The notes below the pieces were generated by a model, which was not told where the DNA came from, did not search any database, and saw only the letters and a program-made list of their open reading frames with translations. From Sceloporus undulatus (lineage: Eukaryota; Chordata; Lepidosauria; Squamata; Phrynosomatidae): 64,000 nt of DNA. Shown here one piece after another: positions 11,670 to 30,800 of the stretch. The stretch covers positions 123,504,112-123,568,111 of the forward strand of contig NC_056527.1 of NCBI RefSeq assembly GCF_019175285.1, given 5' to 3'. A program made the translations under genes and the position numbers. Position 1 is the first letter of the stretch, and each line of letters begins with the position of its first letter.

Positions 11670-12875
11670 TTTACATTTACAAGGAGGGTTTATTTCAAAC
11701 CAAGGTAATGCTAAAATAGATGATCCTCTGTAAGACCATTTGGGAGCTAGTGTCTTTTTTTGATGCAAGCCCCAGGTTGTTCATTGCCCAGCTGCTCAGC
11801 TGCATTGATACAAGCTAAATTGACCTTTTGGACCCCATAGCTTTAATTTACTGGGCTTACAACGACCTCAGAGTCCCAGCAGTAAAGACCTTTCAAACTC
11901 TTCCTCCTTTCTCAGAGGTACCTGTCATAGGCTAATTCACTTTCAAAATTCAATTAAAGCAGGTAATGAAGTTACAATTGATGTTTACCGGCTGGTCTGG
12001 ATCCTTGTAGCTTAAGCCATACTTCAGCTGGAAACCCTTGCCATTTAAACTAAATTATGGCACAATCTTGGACTCTACCATGGCATTGGCCCTTTGTGCA
12101 ACATGTAAAGGGTCACTGGAGTGATGTGTTTTTAACCCCAGACAGAGAGAGAGTGGGGAAAACAGTACAGGTCTATAGGCACTGCAAAGGGAAGCTCAAT
12201 GGAATACTTATGGAACGCCATACTAATGCAATAAATGGAATTGCGAATGCCATTAGGACAACACTTACTCAAGTGGGATCATCCCACTGATTTCATGGAG
12301 GCTACGCACCCATGTTTGGAATAGTACACACCGCTCCTTCCTTATACAGAGGTTAGTCCCATAGTAGTTACTTCCAATGAAAGATGCCTAGCATCAGGCT
12401 GTAAATCAGATTAAAGTCCAAGTATATCATCTTATGAGGTTAGGAAACCCAGCACTCGACTGCGTTTCCATATGAAAGTGCCACTCCAAGTTCTGCCAAC
12501 AGTTTGGCTTTTAAAAGAAAAGTTAAGAATAAATCACTGCTTTACTAAAAATTTAAGGAAATACAAATCTTAACGTCTGACAATATTGCCTAAGTTACAG
12601 TACATCTTGGTCATAGATTATGTACATATCTACAAAAATAAGTTACATTACACAAGGTAAAATAAATGGAGAAGTTGCCACTATACGCAAGGTGCTTTCC
12701 GTCTGGTTTACATGTGGATAAAACCATCCAGATCATATTGGAGCAGTTCAGGGGGTTAGGAAAACTGTGCGTGGAAAGGGGCTCCTCCACAAGGAATGTC
12801 CATCCTCTGCGAACCCCAATCAGGTTCAAAGTGGAACTGTTTTTTCCACTGCCCAGGTCCATGCTGGGAGAAGAG
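11670..12875 (-). other. LETM2: Probable LETM2 3' UTR
   Basis: After the stop codon the minus strand stays free of recognisable repeats for about 1.2 kb. The first AATAAA is at 11694-11689, followed by a G-rich stretch. A second AATAAA lies near 11402-11397. The end is inferred from the first signal only. Confidence 0.4.
11689..11694 (-). terminator. Candidate polyadenylation signal for LETM2
   Basis: AATAAA on the minus strand, the first one after the stop codon, with a G/T-rich stretch within 30 bases downstream. An alternative signal is near 11402-11397. Confidence 0.4.
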
Positions 12876-21102
<8,227 letters not shown>

Positions 21103-21223
21103 GGTCCCTTGGAGCCGGTCTGTTGGGTCTATGGCCTGGAACAGGAAGAAAAGATGCATTTAGAGCTGACTATTACTTTAGGTTTGCTTTAAAAAGATTC
21201 CCTCCACAAACGCAGCGATGAAC

Positions 21224-21870
21224 AATGTGAATGGAAATCCACTGTATGCGCACACACAGCAAGTTAGAGACCTCCAAGTACACACAGACACAACCACTGA
21301 CACATGTTTCTATACCCATGCAAGCATGCGTTCATACTATATACATAGTACGTACATACAAGCAGACTCACAGGCAAGTAGGCAGTGTATGTGTGTGTAT
21401 ATGCATATATATAAACACACACATATACACCCCAAGTTGGAAACCTCCAAGCACACACACACAGAGACATAAACATAAACACAACCACACACACACACGT
21501 TACTATATACACACATTCAGGCATACTCACAGGTAAGGAGGTATAAGTGTGTGTGTGTGTGTATCTATATACACACACACAACAAATGAAGAGACCTGCA
21601 TGTACACACATATATAAACACAACCACTCACACAGTATCTATATACATACATACAAACATAATCACAAAGAAACAAGTGTGTGTGTGTGTGTATATACCA
21701 AGTTAGAGACCTTCAACAACACACACACATATATACACACATCTATACAGATAGATAGATACACACACACTAAAGACCTTCAACTACACACACACATCTA
21801 TCCATATCTATCTATGTATATATATACAAACTAAGCTAGAGACTTTCAACTACACACATACACACACTTA
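21224..21870. repeat. CA-rich composite tandem array in LETM2 5' UTR intron
   Basis: Alternating CA/TA runs are punctuated by a recurring AAGTTAGAGACCTCCAA-type spacer (near 21261, 21431, 21588, 21701, 21771, 21832). This gives about six degenerate units of roughly 60-170 bases. It lies between the non-coding first exon and the exon with the start codon. Confidence 0.8.
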
Positions 21871-21905
21871 AAAACTACACAATGCTCCCATTTTCTCCTT
21901 CTTAC

Positions 21906-22060
21906 CTGTTTCCCGGGGATGAATTACCCCCTCCCCCACCCACAACCGGCCACTTCCGCCCTTCTTTCTTTCTCTTCCGGGTCATCCGTGTTTTCCAATC
22001 AGCCCAAGCGGCCCCGCCCAGGAAACAGGTCAGCGTGCCGCTCTAGCACTTCGCCTCTAC
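21906..22060 (-). other. LETM2: LETM2 non-coding exon 1 (5' UTR), upstream end approximate
   Basis: On the minus strand a consensus donor (CAG|GTAAGAAGG) ends an exon at 21906. The next acceptor, a pyrimidine tract ending TTCCAG, is at 21136-21137 just before the exon with the start codon. The transcription start is not visible; the 22060 boundary is a guess from promoter motifs upstream. Confidence 0.6.
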
Positions 22061-22175
22061 TGCTCCCTCGCTTTGCTCTCCACCGCAGATGAGACCAGGC
22101 GGCTTTAAATCCAGCCAATCGGAACGCAGGACGGAGCCAGGAGGCGGGGCATAGCTTCAAAAGGAGCCAATGGCA
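21960..22175 (-). promoter_or_regulatory. LETM2 promoter region with CCAAT, GC and ETS-like boxes
   Basis: Within about 200 bases there are three CCAAT boxes (21995-21999, 22115-22119, 22167-22171), GC boxes (around 22010-22020 and 22142-22150), and a CTTCCGG ETS-type site near 21975. There is no clear TATA box. This is typical of a housekeeping promoter. The placement fits the non-coding exon ending at 21906. Confidence 0.55.
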
Positions 22176-22248
22176 GCACAGATAGGGAAGATTGAGTGCC
22201 TCCTGCTCTCAGTTAAATTACACTCAAACAAGGACTGTTGTTTTTGAG

Positions 22249-22460
22249 GCTGCATCTGCACTGCAGGATTAACGCAGTTTGACACCGTTTTAACTGCCAT
22301 GGCTCCCTGCTGTGGAATTCTGGGATTCTTAGTTCTGTGAGGTGTTTAGCCTTCTCTGTCAGAGAGCCATTGGGGCCACAGAAAAACTACAAATCCCAGG
22401 ATTCCACAGCAGTTGAAAGTGGGGTGGAACTGCATTAATGCTGCAGTGTAGATGCAGCCA
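22249..22460. mobile_element. Palindromic MITE family B upstream of LETM2
   Basis: GCTGCATCTGCACTGCAGG to CTGCAGTGTAGATGCAGC, with paired inner arms. It lies about 75 bases upstream of the last LETM2 CCAAT box. Flanking duplication not clear. Confidence 0.75.
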
Positions 22461-22794
22461 AAGACAAGCCATACATCTGTTTACTTGAGTCCCTCTTAGC
22501 TTTAAAGCAGTCCTCAGGGTTACTATTGTAATCTTTAAAATTATTTAATTGTCTTTTTTTAAATTGTGTATTTGTGTATTTTAATATTTTGCATGTCTTT
22601 TTTTAAATTGTGTATTTGTGTATTTTAATATTTTGCATTGTTTTTTTTAAATTGTATTGTTTTCAACTATCTTCTTTGCCGCCTTGAGTCCCTGTATTGG
22701 GAGAAAGGTGGGACATAAGAAAATAATAATATAAAATAATAACAAAACTAACAAGAAAACGAATACAGTCATAAAACTGGCAATTTGCGCTTTG

Positions 22795-23025
22795 TGCAAA
22801 GGTTTTGGTTTGAGCGTTGGACTCTGGGGACCAGGGTTCAAATCCCGGCTCAGCCATAGAAACCCATTGGGTGACCTTTGGTGAGTCACACTCTCTCAGC
22901 CTCAGGGGAAGGCAATGGCAAACCTCCTCTGAACACATCTTGCCAAGAAAACCACATGAGAGGTTTGCCTTAGAGTCGCCATAAATCAGAAATCAGGCAC
23001 ACAACAACAACAACAACAACAAACA
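22795..23025 (+). mobile_element. tRNA-derived SINE, near full length
   Basis: B box GGTTCAAATCC, body GGCAATGGCAAACCTCCTCTG, tail with ATAAATCAGAAATCAGGCAC and an ACA-repeat end. Confidence 0.82.
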
Positions 23026-23821
23026 ACGGTGACATACATTACCGGGATTACTAAAAATTACAACTTTATACATTATGCTTGTTCTGAATATTGTTGCATT
23101 TTTGTTCTGAATGTTATTTCACTTCTTTTTTTTTTAATTTGTAAAATCTGTTGGAAAAATACGACAAAACAGGCTAAAAAGCACCATCCAAAAAAGAGAA
23201 ACGTTGTTATGACTCATTGCAAACCCAGCTGCGATCTGACTGAGAGGAACCACAGAGCCAGAGAAATGAAAGTGGATAACCATTGAGTAGCTTCCAGCTA
23301 AGACTCCCCAGTCTCCAGGTGCCTCCGATTCATGAACGTTCCCACACTCCCAGTGTCCTTGGTTTTGGAGGAGAGGAGCCATAGAGAAAAACAAGCATCC
23401 CTGAAAGCAGGATTTCTGCACACTTTCCAAGAACAACAACATGACATCCAGGGGAAAGAAAACATATTTATCAAGCCTGAAGAATAGTCACAACACAGCA
23501 GTGTTGTGAGCAACACAGAACAAAGAAAAGCACACTTATGTAATATTGAACACTCTTTCAATCCGTGCCCAGCCTTTTTATGCCTCATCCCTCCACCTCT
23601 CATAAAGAATTTATATATGTGTGTGTGTACATATGTCTTCCAGCTACCTATCGGCTTAAGATGACCCCACAAATTTCACAGGGCTTTCTTAGCTGGGAAT
23701 TCCTCAGAAGTGGTTTTGCCAGGTCTTTGCTCTGAAAAACAGCCCACAGCTCCCATCCCAGTACTAAGTACATCTAATATGAGATAGTGTATGGTGCCTT
23801 TAGGGTATTTAGGCTACATTG

Positions 23822-24054
23822 GGCCCATACAGACAGGCCAAAATAAAGCTGCTTCGGGTCTCTTTGGAGGTATGCTGTTTAAATGACACACACATCGTAA
23901 GAGGCCAGAAGCTGCACCAAAGCTGCACTCCAGCCCTTAGGACTGGAGCATGGCTTTTGCGTGGCTTCCGGACTCCTAGGGCGCATGCATCATTTAAATA
24001 GCATTCCTCCAAACAGACCTGAAGCAGCTTTATTTTGGCCTGTCTGTATGTGCC
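23822..24054. mobile_element. Palindromic MITE family A with 5-bp target duplication
   Basis: A 233-base foldback: the left arm (GGCCCATACAGACAGGCC onward, roughly 65 bases) is nearly the complement of the right arm. CATTG is repeated at 23817-23821 and 24055-24059. The same family is at 44506 and 63779. Five-base duplications do not fit classic hAT (8) or mariner (TA). Confidence 0.8.
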
Positions 24055-24057
24055 CAT

Positions 24058-24280
24058 TGTTGTTGTGGTGTGCTTTTGTTTCTGATTTATGACAACTCTG
24101 AAGGTTTTCATATCAGGGTTTTCTTGTCAAGTTTCTTCAGAGGGATAGTCACCATGGTGTCTGAGTGTTGGACTAGGACACTGGGAGACCAAGGTTCGAA
24201 TCCCGGCTCGGCCGTGGAAATCCATTGGGTGAGTTTAAGCAAGTCACATTCTCAGTCTCAGAGGATGGCAAAGGCAATTT
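24058..24280. mobile_element. Two SINE pieces in inverted arrangement
   Basis: 24058-24150 is a reverse-oriented SINE tail and body. 24155-24280 is a forward tRNA-like head (GGTTCGAATCC) and body. They share no continuous element and abut a family A MITE on the left. Confidence 0.65.
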
Positions 24281-26065
24281 AGGCCCTGCCTCCTACTAAC
24301 TACTGTACTATGGCAAGGGGAAATATTTAACACCCACACACATTGACAATTGCTCATCCATGTCACCATTCAACGAGATTCACTCCCAAGACAGTGTGTA
24401 AAAGGAAGAAAGCAGAGGAATAACAGAAAGAGGGGAAATCCAAACAATTTCATTATTTTCAATTCCAAACACAATAAGAACCAGGACACACTTCAATCCC
24501 TTTTTGTTTAAATTCGTTTACTTCTCCGGCAAGATCATTTCAGTAATATCAATTAATGGGGGGGGGGGCTCCGTTTTAGAAAGCAAGGGCAACCTCTGGC
24601 CATTTTCTAGGCCAGCCCTATTTTAGACAGGCTTCCACATTTAAATGTAATAATTCCTTCTGAGGAGTCTGACTATATCATGAACCCAGAAAAGACAAAA
24701 ACCTTGTTTATTTGCTTGTGACAGTGGTTGCAAATGGAGAAGTGTGAGGATGCATATTCAGCCTCTGTTGAGAAAGTGAGAAACATCTCAGATCATTTGC
24801 TCCTTTATCTTGCTTCTTCAGCTGATTATTCTAGTAACAAGCAACTGTTTTCACACCTCGCCCAATCCACTTTCCTTCTTTTAAACAGCTATTGTAAATG
24901 CATGCAAATGCAATTCAGTGGTCCTTTCCTCCCACCCCTCCACAGTCCTGTTGGCTTAGAGATGCAAGAGATTTGATCTCCAAAGCTATTTACTTAGGGT
25001 GCTTGAGATCCAGGCAAGAATGGATTGAATTGCAAATAGCTCCCATCCGAAATTGCATTGGAACCATTGTAGGCATTCTCAGTTCTCTTGCCAGGATAGC
25101 AAACCTTGAGAAGCTACAATCAGAAACCAAGACAGATGCTGTGATCCATGACCCTCCTCTCCCCATCTTTCTCTTCTCTGTATACAATGCATTCATAATT
25201 AAATGCACTTTATTCCCTAATTAAAGCCATTTCAACATCTCACTGCTGCGTGCGGCGTGCGGTATATGTTTTAATTTAAAGATGTAAACTGATCAGCCAG
25301 TTTAATTCCTGATTTGCTCCTATCTTTTCAAGATCCCATGACAGCCACACATTTCTGGCTGCAAAGGGGAGGAGGAGGGAGCTGTTTCAGACATTCAATC
25401 ATTTGCTTCTTTCTGTTTCAAAACGGCATGCGATATTCAGCATTACCAAATACTGCCTTGCTCACGTCAGACAATATTTAATGAGGCTGAAGTCCTATGG
25501 GCACTTCTCTGGAAGTAACACTGTGCGGTGCCAGTGCGCATACCATTCTTAGGTATACCTTAAATGTATTAAAAAGTTCAGTGTAAGTACTGTACCTTAA
25601 TTCTTATTTTAAGAAAAGAAAAAGGAACCGTCCCATTCTCTGAAAGGTGAGAGCTTAATCCGACCCAAGAGAGCCTAAATGATGCACCAAACACCTCCAC
25701 TCTCTCCACCTTGGTGCATATTTTTTAAATGAGAGCAACAATATACTAAAAGAACAATAACAGATAAAAACAATGGCAGAGACAACAAACCCTCAGATGT
25801 GGTTAATTCATCAAAAAAGCAGGAATGAAACCATAACCCAAAGTAATGCCCTGGTAATTATAGACAAAAGGAGCGTTCAGGGATCCTGGAAGGCATCTTT
25901 CCGTAAAAATTTAGATGAGATCGGGGGGTGTCTAGAAACCAAGGCCTGCTGGACGTATTCAATAAGTGGGTGCCAAATCGTGGGGAAAGTCAATCCAGAG
26001 TGTGAGCCTTCATTATTATTACTGTCTGCAATTTTCTCCATTAGCTGCAGGTCCCAAAGTCTAGT

Positions 26066-26345
26066 CCAGCGATGGCAAACCTATGGCACGCGTGTCAGAG
26101 GTGGCACACAGAGCCTTCTCTGTTGGCACATGTGCCGTCACTCCAGCACAGAGTTTGCCAGAGTTTGTTACTAGAAAGCCAGAGGGACACGGCACTTTGC
26201 AATAAATAAGTGGGTCTTGAGTTGCAGTTTGGGCACTTGGCCTCTGAAAGGTTCAGCATCACTGGATCATTATGGTGCATCGTAATGCCTGGGTGGGCAA
26301 ATAGCAGTAGTAGTGTTGGCAGCCCTTTGGCACTTCTGCTCAAAG
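26066..26345. mobile_element. hAT-Charlie-like element, one clear end
   Basis: Starts CAGCGATGGCAAACCTATGG and runs through GGCACGCGTG and GGTGGCACACAGAGCC blocks typical of Charlie-like elements. The expected complementary right end is not clear, so the boundary is approximate. Confidence 0.5.
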
Positions 26346-26499
26346 GAGTGCCAAAAGAGTAGAAAGAGTCAATGCTTCTTTAAGTTTTCCTGGGACAGAC
26401 TCAGCTCTCACCTTTTATCATTGTACTCAAAGAAGATGATGGCTCCTTTTATGATGAGAGTTAATACTCTACCTTAACTCTTGACTTTACATCCTTTTT

Positions 26500-26795
26500 G
26501 ACATGATGCACACATTTTCTTAGCCTCCATGTATCACACACCCTCCATTTACCATAGTCTCCTCCTCATTCATCCAGCCTTTAAGGAAAGCACAAACAGT
26601 TATACCAACTAGAAATTTCTAAGCCCTTTGGCACCATTTCCCCTTTGCTCCATCCTAGTTTGCATCCTTTGCTATAAAACCCCTCAATTTTACCCTCAAC
26701 ATCCATGGGTCATATCAAAACTCATAATTTTGGCCCCCAAACCTGCCCTCGACTTATACACAAGGCAGACTTATACATGAGCATATCTGGTAATA
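26500..26795. repeat. Unclassified repeat shared with 2290-2560
   Basis: See the partner copy: common CCTTTAAGGAAAGCACAAAC and CCCTTTGCTCCATCCT blocks, ending in GACTTATACATGAGCATATC. Confidence 0.45.
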
Positions 26796-26939
26796 GGAGG
26801 ATACTGTAGAAAATTGTAATATTTGCATATATTTAAATAGGTTTAAATAAAGCCGCCTGTGGCATACATTCTAAGAAAATCATTAAACATAATACATATT
26901 AGTACATGTTAAAAACATTCAATGAAATAAGGCAGACAA

Positions 26940-27130
26940 CAAATTAAAAGGATGTCAGATATAATATTTAATAATTTAATTAATGTAATAATTAAATAAT
27001 CAAATTAATTTAAGTATAGTTAATTAAATAAAATAATTAAATTAAACAAATTACAGTTAATTAAATTAAATAATTAAATTAACTTAATTATAATTAGTTA
27101 CATTAAATTAATTAAATCTAAATATTTAAT
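26940..27130. repeat. AT-only low-complexity run (TTAATTAAA type)
   Basis: Almost pure TTAAT/AATTA repeats ending about 90 bases before the NSD3 CpG island. Confidence 0.85.
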
Positions 27131-27214
27131 ATCCTGCCCCCTCAGCAGCCTTGGTTAGAAAGGAGGGCAAAGTCCCCTCCTCAAGAAGCTCCCTAAGGCT
27201 GTCAAAGGGGAGGA

Positions 27215-27680
27215 TAGACTACATTTCCCGGCATGCCCCCGGTGCGCGTCATAGCGCGTCACAGCGCGCTCAGCCAATCAGCGCGCGCCTTTCTTCGGCG
27301 CTGCCTGTGTGTGGCGCTGCTTTGTGTGCGTGAGGAGAAAGCGGAGGCGGAGGCCGAAGGCGGCAGCGGGAAGGAACGGGGCCGAGACGGGGGACTCTGC
27401 GTGAGGCAGCCAGGCCGCTTTCCTTCCCTCCTTGCGGGGCTCCTTGAGGCCTCTTTCCGGGACGACGGCGGCGGCCGTGCCTGAAGCCGCGCTGGGAGGC
27501 CGGGAAGGCGCGGAAATTGAGGCCGGGGATCGAGCGCGGCCTACTGCGGGGCCTGGCCCGCCCCTTCCCGCCGGGCCCAGCCTGGCTCGGCCCTCCTCCT
27601 CTTCCTCGGCTCCCGCGTTTTGTGTCTCGGCTGCCATCGGTCCGATACGGCGGGGGGAGTTAGAATGGAACAGACTGAAG
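27215..27680 (+). promoter_or_regulatory. NSD3: NSD3 CpG-island promoter and non-coding exon 1
   Basis: An abrupt CpG-rich block (about 27215-27760) in AT-rich surroundings. It holds a ZNF143/Staf-like site (27218-27236), a CCAAT box (27274-27278) and alternating GCGCGC runs, with no TATA box. A consensus donor AAG|GTGAGA ends exon 1 at 27680. Human NSD3 also starts with a non-coding exon and begins translation in exon 2. The exact start site is unknown; exon 1 probably begins near 27300. Confidence 0.75.
27218..27236 (+). promoter_or_regulatory. ZNF143/THAP11-type (SBS) motif
   Basis: ACTACATTTCCCGGCATGC is close to the known ACTACAATTCCCAGCATGC consensus, which is common in CpG promoters. 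It is about 40 bases upstream of the CCAAT box. Assignment is from motif resemblance only. Confidence 0.6.
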
Positions 27681-27829
27681 GTGAGAGGAGGAGGGGGCGG
27701 GAGGAGGGAGGAAGGGGCGGGGCCTCAGGAGGGGTGGGAGGAGCTTGTGAAGAGGGCGGGTTTTGTATAAGGGGCGTGGCTTAGGGAAGTTCAGTCTTTA
27801 GGGAAGCTTCCCAATTCATACTTGAATGA

Positions 27830-28720
27830 TTAGTATTACTGTATTATTATTAGTATCTGTCTGTGTTTGTTGTATTTTAAGATACATATTTTTGTTTTCT
27901 TATATCGAACACCTCAGGCAGGCTTTTAATTTTTTTAATTTTGTTTTTTATTCTATTATTTTACTATTATTATTATTATATTATTATATATATAGTATTT
28001 ATATATAGTTAATATATTATAACATAATATATATAATATAGATTATATTAATCTATTATATTATATATTTTGCTATTATATCTCTGTTTGATGTATTTTA
28101 AGATAATTTTTAATGGTGTTATTTTTGTTTACTTCGATTGAATACTTTAGGCAGGCTTTTAATTTTTAACTTTGTTTTCATTTCAGTATATACTTGTTTA
28201 CAGCACTTTATAAATGATTTATTTTTATTTTATTATATTATGTTGTTATTATTATAACATTATTATATATAATTTATATAGGATTATATATATATAATAT
28301 TATAACATATTATATATACATTATATTAATCTATTATAATATTATTATTATATATTTTATTATTATTACATATCTGTGTTTGTTGTATTTTAAGATTTTA
28401 CATCTTAGGCAGGTTTTTAATTTTTTTATATTATTTCTGTATATACAGCATTGTGCAAAATTTACAACATTTTATAAATAATATATATAATATATTAAAT
28501 GTTTATATGTAAATAATATATATAATAATATATTATACATTTATATGTTAACATTATATATGATAATATTTTATACATTTATATTATATATAATATTATG
28601 TATAATATTATACTATATATAGTATATACATTATTAATATGTTGTATGATATTATATGTAATATCAAATATAATGTATAATAATATATGATGTATATTAT
28701 TATTATATTATACATAGACA
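27830..28720. repeat. AT-rich higher-order tandem repeat in NSD3 intron 1
   Basis: Three units start with a TGTTTGxTGTATTTTAAGAT motif near 27863, 28083 and 28375, each followed by TTAGGCAGGxTTTTAATTTTT and long TATA/ATT runs. Unit spacing is about 222 and 291 bases. The AT run ends at about 28715. Confidence 0.75.
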
Positions 28721-28892
28721 AGGAGCGAAAAACACTGGATGAAGCTGCTGCAGTTGCAGATCATGATCAGGAGATCTATGGAGATATACACACACACACA
28801 CACACCCCTCCCATTGTTGCAGATGAGCCTCTCAGAGTTTCTAGTCCTGAGTGGGAGTGGGTTTTTCCTTCGTTTTCCATCTCCAAAGCAGA

Positions 28893-29300
28893 AATAATCC
28901 ATTTTGAGACCACTTTAACTGCCCTGGCTCAATGCCAGGGAATCCTGGGAATTGTAGTTTTGTGAGACATTTAGCCTTCTCTTTCAGAGAGCCCTGGAGC
29001 CGCAACAAACTACAGTTTCCAGCATTCCATAAACCCTGCAACAGTTAAAGTGGTATCAAACTGGATTTGTTTTTTCTGCAATGCGGAAGCAGCCTCAGCG
29101 CATACTGTCCAATCCGCACTGTGGAAATAATCCAGTTTGACACCACTTTTTGACTGGAATTATGGAACTGTAGTTTGTTGTGGCACCAGAGCTCTCTGCA
29201 AAGGAAGGCTAAATGTCTCACAGAACTACAGTTCCCAGGATTCCCCAGCATTGAGCCATGGCAATTAAAGCGGTCTCAAACTGGATTATGTCTGCTGTGT
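28893..29300. mobile_element. Two adjacent palindromic MITE family B copies
   Basis: 28893-29095 and 29103-29300 each show the family core (CAGTTTGACACCACTTT, GGGAATTGTAGTTT or its complement, TTAAAGTGGTATCAAACTGG). They are adjacent in the same region of NSD3 intron 1. The ends are degraded. Confidence 0.7.
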
Positions 29301-29854
29301 CTTTTGAACCCAGGTTCATTGCCATAGAGAGCATTTTTGGAGGGGGCTGGTGTGTGTTATTTTGTTTACTAGAAATGCGTTGGGCATAATTCCAATTTTG
29401 TGCTATAATCTCTTCCCTTTTTTAGGTTAAAGAAAGCAAGCCAGTCTTAGGTGATCAGAACAGCATTGTAAGAACATAAAAGTAAAAATGAAATATCATG
29501 AAAGTAGAAGTTTAAGTTGAAATGCATTAAGAAATTTTGATTTCTGCAAAGTCCTCCTAAACGAATAATCTCTTCCCCTTTTTTGCTCTTGAATTTGAAG
29601 GAAGGAAGGAAGCAAAAAGAGAAGTTTAAGAATGATAATGCAAAGAGTCAGATAGAAAGTTTCCCTTTCATGGAAATTGAGCTCAGTGTAGGCTTATTAA
29701 AAGATTGATCTCTTAATTGTTCTGCTGATTTTGGAGGGACTTTTGGTGTGTGTAAAGTTGCTTACTAGAACAAAGCCCCCCCCCCCAAAAAAAAACCATT
29801 ACCAAGTTAAAACCACAAGATATAAGATTATAACACGAGGTTGTAATTATGACA

Positions 29855-29903
29855 AATGCATTTCCGAAATGACTTGGAGGCACACAACAACGTCAACAAC
29901 AAC
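29855..29903 (+). mobile_element. SINE 3' tail fragment
   Basis: CCGAAATGACTTGGAGGCAC followed by an ACAACA-type end, directly before an inverted minisatellite copy. Confidence 0.6.
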
Positions 29904-30800
29904 ACAAGATGTGGGGAAGCTGGTAAAAAAGAAGAAGGGATACCTAACATTGTAATTATACCCAATAGATGTGTGAAAATTTGAAGACAAAAAGAAATGG
30001 GGGACAGTTTGTATTGTAGAAATGTAACTGGGCACAATGACTATCTTGAGTATCTCCTCTTCCTCTCCTTTCGTGTTTCTGCGTGGTGCTTTGCCGCCAT
30101 TTCTTCATTTGTTAACGGTTTCCCCACATCTATTTGGGCGTAATTGTAATCTTGTGTATCTCCTCTTCCTCTCCTTCCTTCCTTCCTGCTTTGCCTCCAA
30201 TGCTTCTTCTTTTACTAGTTTGCCTATATCTACTTGGGCATAAGTGTAACTTTGTGTATCTCTCCCTCCCTTCCTTCCTGCTTTGCCTCCATTTCTTCTT
30301 TTCTTACTAGCTTTCCCACATTTACTTGTGATCTTGTGTATCTCTTTTGCCTCAAATTCTTCTTTTCTTACCAACTTTCCCACATCTATTTGGGCATAAT
30401 TATAATTTTGTGTGCCTCTCTTCTCCTCCTTTCTTGTTTCCTGTGTTGCGTCTTGCCTCCATTTCTTCGTTCCTTACTAGGTTCTCCACATCTTTGCTGT
30501 TGCTACATGCCTTCAAGACATTTCCAACTTATTTCCAACCCTAAAACGAATCTATCATGGGGTTTTCCTGGCAAGATCTGTTCAGAGAAGATTTGCCATT
30601 GCCTTCCCCAGAGGCTGAGAGAGTGTGACTTCTTGCCCAAGGTCGCAAGTGGGTTTCATGGCCAAGCGAGGAATCGAACCTTAGTCTCCAGAGTCATAGT
30701 ATCTTCTCTTCCTCTCCTTTTTCACTTGCTGCATGGTACTTTGCCTCCATTTGTTCTTTTCTTTCCAGCTTTCCCACATATGCTTGAGATATTTGGGGAC
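29904..30800. repeat. Minisatellite of about 100-125-base units, with an inverted copy and a SINE insertion
   Basis: Units read CTTTGCCTCCATTTCTTC, TTCTTACTAGCTTTCCCACA, TCTATTTGGGCATAATTGTA, TTTTGTGTATCTCTCTTC. About five lie in the forward sense from 30040 to 30495, one more at 30703-30790 after the SINE. 29904-29985 holds one unit in the opposite sense. Confidence 0.8.
30496..30702 (-). mobile_element. tRNA-derived SINE inserted in the 30-kb minisatellite
   Basis: Tail GCCTTCAAGACATTTCCAAC, body GGGGTTTTCCTGGCAAGATC, head with GAATCGAACC and CCAGAGTCATAG. Minisatellite units continue on both sides. Confidence 0.82.

Larger units (their letters stand above)
22176..27214. other. Intergenic region between the LETM2 and NSD3 promoters
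   Basis: About 5 kb separate the two divergent promoters. It holds a foldback MITE, SINE copies, one 5-bp-TSD MITE, hAT-like and other repeats, and an AT-rich run at 26940-27130. About 24300-26050 is largely free of recognised repeats, and I see no gene in it. Confidence 0.6.

Noticed and set aside
21218-21834. Several His/Thr/Tyr-rich open frames
   Set aside because: Products of the CA/TA repeat array, which rarely makes stops.
29904-30800. CRISPR-like array of spaced repeats
   Set aside because: Units are contiguous and diverged like a minisatellite, in a vertebrate intron, without unique spacers or cas genes.
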